Of a DNA stretch of 64,000 nt, positions 9,307-19,084 are shown one piece after another (position 1 is the first letter of the stretch; each line of letters starts with the position of its first letter). The DNA comes from Streptomyces lincolnensis (lineage in GTDB: Bacteria; Actinomycetota; Actinomycetes; Streptomycetales; Streptomycetaceae), in contig NZ_CP016438.1 of the NCBI RefSeq assembly GCF_001685355.1, forward strand, positions 4,588,001 through 4,652,000. The letters are read 5' to 3'. Under the pieces are notes generated by a model. It made no database searches. It was not told the origin of the DNA and saw only the letters and a list, made by a program, of their open reading frames with translations. The position numbers were made by a program, and so were the translations under genes.

Positions 9307-10179
9307 GTGGCTGAAGCCAACTTTAGTGGTATGTCCCTGCCCGCGCACGCGACCCCGCACCCGATGGCCAAACCGGGCTACGGAAAACGCACCGCGCCGG
9401 ACCAACACCCCCGCACCGCGCACGACTTCGCGCACCTCCCGCCCCGCGAAGCCGCCATCGCCGCCTACGTGGACCGCCTGCCCGAGGGCGCCGACATCTC
9501 CGTAAAGACGCTGGCCAAAGAGCTGCCGTACGGGCAGTGCGCCCTGCGGACGGCTCTCAACAACCTCCAGCGCGCAGGGCACTTGCGCCGGGGACGCGAA
9601 CATCTGACCGCCACCGACGGCGGTACCCGCTGGATCACCCGATCGTGGTTCTCGCGCACCGCACACGAGGATGACTGGTGGGCGGCGTTCACCAGAGGCG
9701 ACGTACCGAAAGAACCCCCGCAAGGCGCACCCACCCGTTCCCGCGCCCACATCCTCCTCGCCGCCCTCGGCCGCACGGCTCCCACGCTCTCGCTCTCCGC
9801 CGCAGACTGCGCGACCCTCGCCCCACTCCTGACGGACTGGTTCGCACGCGGCGCCACCGACACGGACGTACTCCGCGCCCTGACGAACGGCCTGCCCACC
9901 CCGGTCCACCACCCGGCCGCCCTGATCCGCAACCGCCTGACCACCAAGCTCCCACCCGAACCGGAGGCAGCACCCGCTCCCCGCCGGATCCTGGAATGTG
10001 CCGAGTGCGGACTGCCCGGTCGCCCGGAAGCCCTGCCCGGGGGCGCATGCGCAGGCTGCCGCACCGGACGCGCCCCCGCACGCTCCCCCGCGATCCTGCC
10101 CGCCCCCGAGATCCACGCACGCGCAGGCGAGATCCGTGCCGCAATGTCCCAGAGGCGACAGGAAAGGACACCCGTATGA
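9307..10179 (+). CDS. Winged-HTH DNA-binding protein with C-terminal Cys knuckle
   Basis: The protein is 290 aa, GTG start. Residues about 45-110 (REAAIAAYVDRLPEGADISVKTLAKELPYG, then ALRTALNNLQRAGHLRRGREHL) form a MarR/GntR-like winged helix. The C-terminal part has CAECGLPGRPEALPGGACAGC, a two-CxxC zinc knuckle. Such proteins recur in Streptomyces accessory regions and plasmids. The next gene begins 60 bp downstream, so they may share a transcript. Role unknown, probably regulatory or replication-associated. Confidence 0.75.
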   Translation: MAEANFSGMSLPAHATPHPMAKPGYGKRTAPDQHPRTAHDFAHLPPREAAIAAYVDRLPEGADISVKTLAKELPYGQCALRTALNNLQRAGHLRRGREHLTATDGGTRWITRSWFSRTAHEDDWWAAFTRGDVPKEPPQGAPTRSRAHILLAALGRTAPTLSLSAADCATLAPLLTDWFARGATDTDVLRALTNGLPTPVHHPAALIRNRLTTKLPPEPEAAPAPRRILECAECGLPGRPEALPGGACAGCRTGRAPARSPAILPAPEIHARAGEIRAAMSQRRQERTPV

Positions 10180-10238
10180 CCGCTCCTACGGTCCGACGCC
10201 ACCACCCGGGGGCACGATGGAAGGGAGGAGGCAACACC

Positions 10239-10910
10239 ATGACCCCTGGCACCGCTGAACGTCCGCAGATGCCCATCGAGGACTTCGAGGACCTTGCCGC
10301 CGCTGCCCCGGCACACGTACGCCTCGAATTCGTGGACGGGCGGGTCCGCACCAAGGAACCACTCGGCGTCGAGGACTTCGAAGAGCTGGAGCGCCGGGCA
10401 CCGGAGACCGTCCGGCTTGAGTACATCAACGGAAAACTTGAGGTCAAGGCGATGCCGGACGGCAACCACCGCTCGATCTTCATGTGGCTGCTGCGCCAGT
10501 GCATGCAACACCGGCCCGATCTGGACCTCGTGCCCGAATCGGGAGTCAAGGCCGAGGCCTACCGCAAGGGCCGTGCCCGCACGGACGGGACCCTTGTCCC
10601 TGTGGACCACTTCAAGGGGGACGGCGAGTGGTCCGACGCCGACGGCTCCCTCATGGCCGTGGAGATCACCTCCCACGACCGTGACACCGACCAGCGTGAC
10701 CGCATCGACAAACCCGTCGGCTACGCGGAGGCCGACATCCCCGTCTACCTCCTCATCGACCGCGACAACGCCACTGTCACCGTCTTCAGCGAGCCCAAGG
10801 ACGGCCGCTACCAGCAGTCCCCCAGCTACCCCTGGGGCGCCACCGTCGAGATCCCCCCGCCCGTGAACATCACCCTGGATACCGAAAAACTCAAGGACTA
10901 CGCAGACTGA
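10239..10910 (+). CDS. Uma2-family (PD-(D/E)xK nuclease fold) protein with duplicated N-terminus
   Basis: The protein is 223 aa, ATG after GGGAGGAG. The Uma2 core is visible: RTDGTLVPVD carries the acidic residue, MAVEITSHDRDTD carries the glutamate strand, then DKPVGYAEADIPVYLLID. The first 70 residues hold two imperfect 33-aa copies (MPIEDFEDLAAAAPAHVRLEF.. and VEDFEELERRAPETVRLEY..). Uma2 proteins are abundant in cyanobacteria and actinobacteria; their biology is unclear, and they are grouped with restriction-endonuclease-like folds. It ends 4 bp before the next gene. Confidence 0.85.
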   Translation: MTPGTAERPQMPIEDFEDLAAAAPAHVRLEFVDGRVRTKEPLGVEDFEELERRAPETVRLEYINGKLEVKAMPDGNHRSIFMWLLRQCMQHRPDLDLVPESGVKAEAYRKGRARTDGTLVPVDHFKGDGEWSDADGSLMAVEITSHDRDTDQRDRIDKPVGYAEADIPVYLLIDRDNATVTVFSEPKDGRYQQSPSYPWGATVEIPPPVNITLDTEKLKDYAD

Positions 10911-10914
10911 CACC

Positions 10915-11484
10915 ATGAACCACGCCCAGCTCACCGCCCTAGGCCGAGCCCTGCGACTCCTCGGGGAGCACGGGGAGGCGCTCGGTGGCGACACCGCGGA
11001 CGCCAAGTTGCACGAGGTCAAGGCCGATATCAAGCGCGCTCTCGATCTGCTGGACGAGAGCGTGACCGGGGCCGCGCCCAGCACCCGCTGCCCGGAGCAT
11101 CCCAACGGTCCCGTCGACGAGGCCGCCCCCGACCTGTGCCTGCTGTGCGAGACGCGACGGCGGGCGGCCCGGCGTTCCGAGTACGACGGGCCCGCCGCTC
11201 CGCCGCAGCACACCGAGCCGGTCCCGTCCCGGTACGGGGTCCGGGAGGACCGGCCGCAGCCGCAGCAGCGCTGGCTGCCGGAGCGGTGGAACGGCCAGGT
11301 GTGGGAGCTGTGCGGTACGCCGCGCCGGGACCGCCGGGAGGCCGAGCTGTACCTCGCCGCCCAGCGTCGCGGGCCGCGCCCCGCCATGGCCTACCGGCTC
11401 GTCCACGAGTTCACCGACTACGAGGTGCTGCGGGTCTGGGGCACGCCGGTCAAGGTGGACATCGAGCCGCTGGGCAACCTCTGA
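10915..11484 (+). CDS. Conserved hypothetical protein (189 aa)
   Basis: The N-terminal 50 residues are helical (MNHAQLTALGRALRLLGEHGEALG). Then comes a Cys/His cluster (STRCPEHPNG, LCLLCETRR), a Pro/Arg-rich linker, and a C-terminal strand-rich part ending VLRVWGTPVKVDIEPLGNL. It starts 4 bp after the Uma2 stop, so it is almost certainly co-transcribed. The Cys spacing suggests a small metal site. No family is recognised. Confidence 0.65.
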   Translation: MNHAQLTALGRALRLLGEHGEALGGDTADAKLHEVKADIKRALDLLDESVTGAAPSTRCPEHPNGPVDEAAPDLCLLCETRRRAARRSEYDGPAAPPQHTEPVPSRYGVREDRPQPQQRWLPERWNGQVWELCGTPRRDRREAELYLAAQRRGPRPAMAYRLVHEFTDYEVLRVWGTPVKVDIEPLGNL

Positions 11485-11491
11485 ATCCCGG

Positions 11492-13027
11492 TCACTTCAG
11501 CAGCGGCAGGGCCGGGAACCCGTACCCCTCCCACAGCCGTCGTGCGGTCTCCTCCGGGTACGCCCGTACCTCCGGCTCCGCGTCCAGCACCTGCGCCAGG
11601 CGCCCGGTCCCCTCGTCGTACGCCGGCCATCCCGGATCGCCGGTGCGCGCGAAGCCCGTCCAGGCCGACTGGAAGCGGGCCGTCAGCGCCCGCGCCTCGG
11701 CCGGGACCCCGCTGCCCGCGAACAGCAGCTTGCCGAGATCGGCGTCGTACGTGCCGAAGAGCAGCGGGATGTCCAGGCCGTGGCATGCGCCGAGCCCGCC
11801 TCCGGCGCCCGGGGCGGGCCAGGTCAGCTCGTAGAGGTGCGCGCGGCCGCCGCCCGCGACCTGGGCCTCGGCCAGCCGGAGGGACGGCATGCCGAACAGC
11901 CAGTCGGTCCATACCCGTTCGTACAGCTCGGTCGCTGTGGCGTCCGGGAAGGCCGCGCGGTAGGACCGTTCGCCGTCGGGGTCGGGCCCGAAGGTGCGCA
12001 GCGCCCAGGACGCCTGCTCGTCGGTGATCCTGCCGAGCTGTTCGCCGAGGACGAGGAAGAGCCGGTACTCGTCACGGTTGTGGCCGACGAGCAGTTCCAC
12101 GTCCCGGGCCGCGCCCGCCGCCAGCGCCTCCCAGGGGGTGCGGGTCAGGACCTCGCCGTCGACGACCGGGGAGAAGGGGGTGACGGTGGGCGCCACCCGG
12201 CCCCACCGGTCCTCGTACAGCCGCATCTTCGCGCCCAAGGTCTCACCCGCGGAGGTGAGCCGGCGCGGGTCCACGGTGGAGAGGTCGGCGGCCGTCGGCC
12301 GCAGGCCCACCTCCGCGGCGAGTTCGGCCGCGATGTCGCGGGCGAGGTCGTCGGAGAAGTACGTGCCGGGCACGCTCTGGGCGATCGCCCGGCGGAACAG
12401 GCCGCGCGCGCCCGGCATGGCCAGCAGGGCGGCGATGGATCCCGCGCCCGCCGACTCCCCGAAGACGGTGACCTGTCCGGGGTCGCCGCCGAACGCCGTG
12501 ATGTTCTCCCGTACCCATTCCAGCGCGGCGACCTGGTCCAGCAGGCCGCGGTTGGCGGGCGCCCCCTCCAGCGAGACGAACCCCTCCATGCCGACCCGGT
12601 AGTTGAGCGACACGACGACGAGGTCACCGGCGCGGGCGAGGTGCTGGGCGTCGTAACCGGGGCTGCCCGTGTGGCCGATCTTGTAGGCGCCGCCGTAGAT
12701 CCACACCATCACCGGGCGGCCGGCCGCCGGGTCGGCGTCGGGTGTCCAGACGTTGACGGTCAGCCAGTCGTCGCCCGTGGGCAGGCCCCGGACGCCCGCC
12801 GCGCCCTGGATGCCCAGGTCCTGCGGGGGCGGCGGGCCGAAGGCGTACGCCTCCCGGGTCCCCTCCCAGGCCCGCGCGGGCCTGGGCGCCTGGAACCGCG
12901 CCTCCCCGACCGGGGGCTCGGCGAAGGGGATGCCCCGGAAGACGGTGAGCCCGTCCTCCGTCCGCCCGCGCACCGCGCCGGCCGTGGTGCGGACGACGAG
13001 GCCTTCCAGGCCTTCGGCTGTCGTCAT
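11492..13027 (-). CDS. Type-B carboxylesterase
   Basis: The protein is 511 aa of the alpha/beta-hydrolase fold, COesterase family. Seen in sequence: FRGIPFAEPPVGEARF near the N-terminus, the oxyanion segment VMVWIYGGAYKIG, the nucleophile elbow GESAGAGS, and the late histidine in GACHGLDIPLLFG. The ATG at 13027 has GAGGAGTTCGACC upstream; a longer frame to 13114 has no ribosome site. No signal peptide, so probably cytoplasmic. It shares only an 8-bp gap with the convergent upstream gene. Confidence 0.93.
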   Translation of the reverse strand: MTTAEGLEGLVVRTTAGAVRGRTEDGLTVFRGIPFAEPPVGEARFQAPRPARAWEGTREAYAFGPPPPQDLGIQGAAGVRGLPTGDDWLTVNVWTPDADPAAGRPVMVWIYGGAYKIGHTGSPGYDAQHLARAGDLVVVSLNYRVGMEGFVSLEGAPANRGLLDQVAALEWVRENITAFGGDPGQVTVFGESAGAGSIAALLAMPGARGLFRRAIAQSVPGTYFSDDLARDIAAELAAEVGLRPTAADLSTVDPRRLTSAGETLGAKMRLYEDRWGRVAPTVTPFSPVVDGEVLTRTPWEALAAGAARDVELLVGHNRDEYRLFLVLGEQLGRITDEQASWALRTFGPDPDGERSYRAAFPDATATELYERVWTDWLFGMPSLRLAEAQVAGGGRAHLYELTWPAPGAGGGLGACHGLDIPLLFGTYDADLGKLLFAGSGVPAEARALTARFQSAWTGFARTGDPGWPAYDEGTGRLAQVLDAEPEVRAYPEETARRLWEGYGFPALPLLK

Positions 13028-13156
13028 GGTCGAACTCCTCAGGGGTGGGGGCGAGCGGCCCGTGAGCGACGCTGCTGGCCCTCCACTCCAGCCCACTCCC
13101 TTTGCCTGAGTCAACCAATGAGTCGGTCGGATCGGCCAGGGGGTGGGCCCGAGGGG

Positions 13157-14290
13157 TCAGGACAGGGACTTCAGGGACTCCGCCTCGTACGGCTTCAGCT
13201 CGTCAAGGCGGCCGGCGAGGACCTTCTCGGCCCACTGCGGGTCCTGGAGGAGGGCACGGCCGACGGCGACGAGGTCGTACTCCTCGCGCTCCAGGCCGTC
13301 GAGGAGGTCGTCGATGCCCTTGGTCGCGGAGCCCTCGCCCGTGAAGGCGCCGAGGAACTCGCCGTCGAGGCCGACCGAGCCGACGGTGATGGCCGTCTTG
13401 CCGGTGAGCTTCTTGGTCCAGCCGGCGAGGTTGAGGTCGGAGCCCTCGAACTCGGGGATCCAGTAGCGGCGGGTGGAGGCGTGGAAGGCGTCGACACCGG
13501 CCGCGGCGAGCGGGGCGAGGATGGCCTCCAGCTCCTCGGGGGTCTCGGCGAGCCGGGCGTCGTAGGCCTCCTGCTTCCACTGCGAGTAGCGGAAGAGGAT
13601 CGGGAACTCGGGCGAGACGGTCGCGCGTACGGCCGCGACGATCTCCGCCGCGAACTTCGTACGGGCGACCGGGTCACCGCCGTAGGCGTCGGTGCGGCGG
13701 TTGGTGCCCGCCCACAGGAACTGGTCGATGAGGTAGCCGTGGGCGCCGTGCAGCTCCACGCCGTCGAAGCCGATGCGCTCGGCGGCGGCCGCGGCCTCGG
13801 CGAACGCGCCGATGACGTCGTCCAGGTCCCGCTGGGTCATCGCCCTGCCGGTGGGCTCGACCGCGCCGATCCGCAGCCCGGAGGGGCCCACGGCGGGAGC
13901 CTCGGCGTAGGGCGGCTGGCCCTGCTCGCGCACCATGCCGATGTGCCACAACTGCGGGACGATCGTGCCGCCCGCGGCGTGCACCTCGTCGGCGACCTTC
14001 GCCCAGCCCGCCAGCTGCTCCGTGCCGTGGAAGCGCGGGATGCGGTCGCTCTGCCCGGCCGAGTCGTGGCCGACGTAGGTCCCCTCGGTGACGATCAGGC
14101 CCACGCCGGCGGCGGCACGGCGCCCGTAGTACGACGCCACGTCCGCGCCGGGAACGCCGCCCGGGGAGAAGGCGCGCGTCATGGGCGCCATCGCGATGCG
14201 GTTCGGGACGGTCAGTCCGTTGATGGTGGTCGGCCGGGACAGGATCTCGGCGGCGCGGGAGGCGGCGGAGGATGTGGCGGGGGCGGTCAC
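13157..14290 (-). CDS. Old yellow enzyme-type NADH:flavin oxidoreductase
   Basis: The protein is 377 aa, GTG start after GAGGAGTATCGCCAC. The OYE barrel is shown by NGLTVPNRIAMAPMTR at the N-terminus, QLWHIGM, the substrate-binding FDGVELHGAHGYLIDQFL, the RRTDAYGG loop and the FMN-phosphate part LVAVGRALLQDPQWAEKV. These enzymes reduce activated C=C bonds using FMN. It faces the same way as the esterase, 130 bp apart. Confidence 0.94.
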   Translation of the reverse strand: MTAPATSSAASRAAEILSRPTTINGLTVPNRIAMAPMTRAFSPGGVPGADVASYYGRRAAAGVGLIVTEGTYVGHDSAGQSDRIPRFHGTEQLAGWAKVADEVHAAGGTIVPQLWHIGMVREQGQPPYAEAPAVGPSGLRIGAVEPTGRAMTQRDLDDVIGAFAEAAAAAERIGFDGVELHGAHGYLIDQFLWAGTNRRTDAYGGDPVARTKFAAEIVAAVRATVSPEFPILFRYSQWKQEAYDARLAETPEELEAILAPLAAAGVDAFHASTRRYWIPEFEGSDLNLAGWTKKLTGKTAITVGSVGLDGEFLGAFTGEGSATKGIDDLLDGLEREEYDLVAVGRALLQDPQWAEKVLAGRLDELKPYEAESLKSLS

Positions 14291-14417
14291 GTGGCGATAC
14301 TCCTCGGTATGTGCATGCGCATGGACGCTACCCGGGCGACAACCACCTCATCCGTCACCGCATTTCCGGCGGCGGTGTGAGACAGGACACGGACGCGACA
14401 GCACACGGCGCAAACGC

Positions 14418-14460
14418 CCGAGGGCGGCACCCCCTGTCGAACAGGGAGTGCCGCCCTCGG
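14418..14460 (-). terminator. Terminator of groEL
   Basis: CGAGGGCGGCAC (14419-14430) pairs with GTGCCGCCCTCG (14448-14459), and CCCTGT/ACAGGG extends the stem around a very short loop. It sits 30 bp beyond the groEL stop, as expected for a strong GC-rich Streptomyces terminator without a U-tract. Confidence 0.85.
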
Positions 14461-14488
14461 CAAGGACGTTGATCAACCGTCAGGTCGA

Positions 14489-16144
<1,656 letters not shown>

Positions 16145-16261
16145 TTACCTCTATGGACCGCGCCCGCGCCCGCGACGGACGGCACGCCGACCGGTGGTTC
16201 CTTGCCCCACCTGGCCTGCGGGCCTCACCGACCCGGTCCTTCGTTGTCACTCTCACCTTCA

Positions 16262-16288
16262 GAGTGCTAACGCCAATGATTAGCACTC
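16262..16288 (-). promoter_or_regulatory. CIRCE operator (HrcA binding site)
   Basis: GAGTGCTAA (16262-16270), a 9-bp spacer, then TTAGCACTC (16280-16288) is a perfect copy of the CIRCE inverted repeat TTAGCACTC-N9-GAGTGCTAA. It lies upstream of groEL in the position known for HrcA-repressed chaperonin genes. Confidence 0.97.
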
Positions 16289-16406
16289 GCCCATGCCGAG
16301 TGCAAGCGCCTCCCACAGATCCGCAGGTGAACGGCGACCCCGCGCGACCCCTCACACCCCTCGCCGACGCCCCGGGCGGGCCGAAGGGCTCGCACCCCGG
16401 GCATGC

Positions 16407-16442
16407 CGAAGGGCTCGTACCCCGGGAGGTACGAGCCCTTCG
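16407..16442 (-). terminator. Terminator of the cold-shock gene
   Basis: CGAAGGGCTCGTACC (16407-16421) and GGTACGAGCCCTTCG (16428-16442) form a perfect 15-bp stem with a 6-nt loop, about 40 bp past the csp stop. A second partial copy of the left arm (GAAGGGCTCGCACC) lies at about 16383, apparently a decayed duplicate. Confidence 0.85.
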
Positions 16443-16483
16443 AATGATGTACAGAAGAACGTCGCTGCTAGTCGGCGCGCGCT

Positions 16484-16690
16484 TCAGCCGGTCGCGAGCC
16501 GGACCATGTCCGCCTGCGGCCCCTTCTGACCCTGCGAGATCTCGAAATCGACCCGCTGGCCCTCTTCAAGGGTGCGGTACCCGTCCATCTGGATGGCGCT
16601 GTAGTGGACGAAAACATCCGCACCACCGTCGACCGCGATGAAGCCGTACCCCTTCTCCGCGTTGAACCACTTGACGGTGCCCTGAGCCAT
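16484..16690 (-). CDS. Cold-shock protein (CspA family)
   Basis: The 68-aa OB-fold protein has RNP1 (KGYGFIAV) and RNP2 (DVFVHYSAI) and starts [10 protein letters not shown]. Length and motifs are complete. GGGGAG precedes the ATG. The upstream 430 bp contain no gene, so a long 5' leader, as in other csp mRNAs, is possible. In S. coelicolor the equivalent gene is a scoF-type cold-shock gene next to groEL2. Confidence 0.97.
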   Translation of the reverse strand: MAQGTVKWFNAEKGYGFIAVDGGADVFVHYSAIQMDGYRTLEEGQRVDFEISQGQKGPQADMVRLATG

Positions 16691-17043
16691 GCCTAACTCC
16701 CCTATTACTGGCCCTTGCGCAGATCCACACTTCGTGAATCCGGGTCAGACCTCACCCCCCACAGGATTGGGGGCGTGCGCCGGAACGCGTCGACCGCGGC
16801 TGAATGTATCTGTCCAACTGCCGTCTGCAACAGGTCAATCAGACGAGAATTCTGGACGCTCAGGGTCGGGAATGTGGCGAGAATTCGCCCGAATTCAGGG
16901 CAAGTCGGGCCCCGCAAAGCGCACAAAAGCCACGAAAGAGCCACACACTTTGGCTACTTCTTGTCGGGCTTAAGACAGAAACCAAGGCGGCCGACCCGGA
17001 GATCAGCAACGCGTTCCCCAACTGTACCGCGCTCAACCACACT
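16691..17043. other. Intergenic stretch without a recognisable gene
   Basis: This DNA is less GC-rich than its surroundings. It carries short ORFs (for example 79 aa at 16705-16944) without Streptomyces codon bias or ribosome sites. It probably holds the promoter and leader of the cold-shock gene. A small inverted repeat, CCCCCCAC..GTTGGGGG-like, is visible near 16755-16775; otherwise I see nothing. Confidence 0.5.
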
Positions 17044-17082
17044 GAATTGCCCCCTCCGCTTCTCTCACGGAGGGGGCAATTC
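17044..17082 (-). terminator. Terminator after the MoaD-like gene
   Basis: GAATTGCCCCCTCCG (17044-17058) and CGGAGGGGGCAATTC (17068-17082) form a perfect 15-bp stem with a 9-nt loop, 40 bp past the stop. Its length suggests it ends the whole thrC-moaD transcript. Confidence 0.9.
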
Positions 17083-17120
17083 GATGAACTCTCGGTAACT
17101 GGCGTTACCGACGGTAATGA

Positions 17121-17396
17121 TCAGCCGCCGGCGACGGCCGGAATGATCGATACCCCGGCCCCGTCCGGGGTCGCCGTCTCCAGGCCCTGCTCGAAGCGGA
17201 CGTCGTCGTCGTTGACGTACACGTTGACGAACCGGCGCAGCTTGCCCTGGTCGTCGAGCACCCGGGCGGCGATCCCGGTGTGGTTCTTCTCCAGGTCGCT
17301 GATGACCTCGGCGAGGGTGGCCCCCTCGGCGGCGACCTCGGCCTGCCCGCCGGTGTAGGTGCGCAGGATGGTGGGGATGCGGACGTTCACGCTCAT
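17121..17396 (-). CDS. MoaD/ThiS-like sulfur-carrier protein
   Basis: The 91-aa beta-grasp protein starts at the ATG at 17396, eight bases after GGAGG. It ends AVAGG: the exposed Gly-Gly C-terminus is the hallmark of MoaD/ThiS/CysO carriers that become thiocarboxylated by a MoeB/MoeZ-type enzyme. VNVYVNDDDVRFEQGL is the conserved core. It lies directly behind a PLP-dependent threonine synthase homologue, recalling the CysO-CysM arrangement of mycobacteria, and away from molybdopterin or thiamine genes. Confidence 0.9.
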   Translation of the reverse strand: MSVNVRIPTILRTYTGGQAEVAAEGATLAEVISDLEKNHTGIAARVLDDQGKLRRFVNVYVNDDDVRFEQGLETATPDGAGVSIIPAVAGG

Positions 17397-17431
17397 GTTC
17401 AAGACCTCCGGTCAGGTAGACGCGCCCCGTC

Positions 17432-17459
17432 AGGGGCGCGAGGAACTGCGCGACCAGCC
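17432..17459. repeat. Streptomyces dispersed intergenic repeat, copy 1
   Basis: AGGGGCGCGAGGAACTGCGC plus GACCAGCC. The same 28-mer, with one difference, recurs at 25124-25151. This word is widespread between Streptomyces genes. It lies between the threonine synthase stop and the MoaD start. Confidence 0.85.
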
Positions 17460-17484
17460 CCCACCGGCCCGCAGCCAAACAACT

Positions 17485-18771
17485 TCAGACGAGGCCGGCC
17501 TCGCGGAACGACTCAAGACTCGGCCGGATGGTCGCGGTGAGACCCGTACCCGCCACCGCATCCAACGTCTTCAGACCGTCCCCGGTGTTCAGCACAACAG
17601 TCGTCAACGTCGGGTCCAGCACCCCGGCCTCGATCAGCTTCCGCGTCACACCGACGGTCACCCCACCCGCCGTCTCCGCGAAGATCCCCTCGGTCCTGGC
17701 CAGGACCTTGATCGCGTCGACGATCTGCTCGTCGTTCACGTCCTCCACCGCACCGCCCGTACGCCGCGCGATGTCCAGTACATACGGACCGTCGGCCGGG
17801 TTGCCGATCGCCAGCGACTTGGCGATGGTGTCCGGCTTCTGCGGACGCACGACGTCGTGCCCGGCCTTGTACGCGACGGACACCGGCGAGCACCCCTCCG
17901 CCTGCGCACCGAAGATCTTGTACGGCCTGTCCTCGACGAGCCCGAGCTTGATCAGCTCCTGGAGCCCCTTGTCGATCTTCGTGAGCTGCGAGCCGGAGGC
18001 GATCGGCACGACCAGCTGGTCCGGCAGCCGCCAGCCGAGCTGCTCGCAGATCTCGTACGCCAGGGTCTTGGAGCCCTCCGCGTAGTACGGCCGCAGATTG
18101 ACGTTGACGAAGCCCCAGCCCTCGCCGGCCGGGTCGCCGATGAGCTCGGAGCAGAAGCGGTTCACGTCGTCGTAGTTGCCCTCGATGCCGACGAGCTCAC
18201 CGCCGTAGACGGCGGCCATGACGACCTTGCCCTGCTCCAGGTCGTGCGGGATGAACACGCAGGACCGGAAGCCGGCGCGGGCGGCGGCGGCGCCCACCGC
18301 ACCGGCGAGGTTGCCGGTGGAGGAGCAGGAGAGGGTGGTGAAGTCGAAGGCGCGGGCGGCCTCGATGGCCTGGGCGACGACCCGGTCCTTGAAGGAGTGG
18401 GTCGGGTTGCCGGAGTCGTCCTTGACGAACAGCTTGCCGGCGTCGACACCCAGCTCGCGAGCGAGGTTGTCGGCCTGGACGAGCTTGGTCCAGCCGGGGT
18501 TGATGTTCGGCTTGGTCGCCACGTCCGCGGGGACGGGCAGCAGGGGCGCGTAACGCCAGATGTTCGCGGGGCCCGCTTCGATCCGCTTGCGGAGTTCCTC
18601 GGTGTCGTAGGCCGAGAAGTCGTAGGCGATCTCCAGCGGGCCGAAACACTCCTCGCACGCGAAGACCGGGCCGAGAGGGACGCGGTGACCGCATTCGCGG
18701 CAGCTCAGCGCGGCGGCGGGGCCGAGGTCGACGGTCGTCGTGGATTCGGTTTCAACAGTCTGCGCAGCCAT
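17485..18771 (-). CDS. thrC: Threonine synthase homologue (PLP, fold type II) under a SAM riboswitch
   Basis: The 428-aa protein has an N-terminal zinc-ribbon-like CRECGHRVPLGPVFACEEC, the PLP lysine in NPTHSFKDR, the substrate loop CSSTGNLAGA and the PLP-binding GGVTVGVTRKLIE. By homology it converts O-phosphohomoserine to threonine. Two things are odd: a SAM-I riboswitch heads the gene, and a MoaD-like carrier follows. Streptomyces also have a thrC in the hom-thrB cluster, so this copy may have another or additional role. Confidence 0.88.
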   Translation of the reverse strand: MAAQTVETESTTTVDLGPAAALSCRECGHRVPLGPVFACEECFGPLEIAYDFSAYDTEELRKRIEAGPANIWRYAPLLPVPADVATKPNINPGWTKLVQADNLARELGVDAGKLFVKDDSGNPTHSFKDRVVAQAIEAARAFDFTTLSCSSTGNLAGAVGAAAARAGFRSCVFIPHDLEQGKVVMAAVYGGELVGIEGNYDDVNRFCSELIGDPAGEGWGFVNVNLRPYYAEGSKTLAYEICEQLGWRLPDQLVVPIASGSQLTKIDKGLQELIKLGLVEDRPYKIFGAQAEGCSPVSVAYKAGHDVVRPQKPDTIAKSLAIGNPADGPYVLDIARRTGGAVEDVNDEQIVDAIKVLARTEGIFAETAGGVTVGVTRKLIEAGVLDPTLTTVVLNTGDGLKTLDAVAGTGLTATIRPSLESFREAGLV

Positions 18772-18789
18772 GTGAGGCGAGGCCCTTTC

Positions 18790-18948
18790 TCCTCATCTTC
18801 CTCACGACGCATCTCGCCGTGAGACGGATTTGGCACCTTCCCGAGCCGGGAGCCTCGCGGTGACGATCGACAGTGATCGCTAACGAGACCGGCTGGAGGG
18901 TTGCCGGGGCTTCATCGGGCCGTATCCCTCTGCCCCTCTGGATGAGCG
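18790..18948 (-). promoter_or_regulatory. SAM-I (S-box) riboswitch upstream of thrC
   Basis: On the minus strand: P1 left CTCATCC, AGAGGGGCAGAGGGA, the conserved CGGCCCGATGAAGCCCCGGC with AACC, a variable P3 hairpin (GCGAGGCTCCCGGCTCGG region), GGTGCCAAATCC, then a P4 hairpin and P1 right GATGAG. The order of these blocks is the SAM-I consensus. The right strand of P1 runs straight into GAGGAGAAAGGG, the likely ribosome site of thrC, so SAM-stabilised P1 could mask translation directly. Confidence 0.92.
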
Positions 18949-19084
18949 GTATGAAGTTGTCTGCGTCGGGCCACCCAGGACATGCGATGGTCATCCGCGT
19001 TGTTCAAGACTGTAACCGAAGGCCAGGACAGTTGAGATAGACGTCCGAACCGCGAGATGGATCACACTCGAAGGAGCCGCCTAC

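Noticed and set aside
16705..16944. 79-aa ORF upstream of the cold-shock gene
   Set aside because: No codon bias, no ribosome site, composition of a leader or promoter region.
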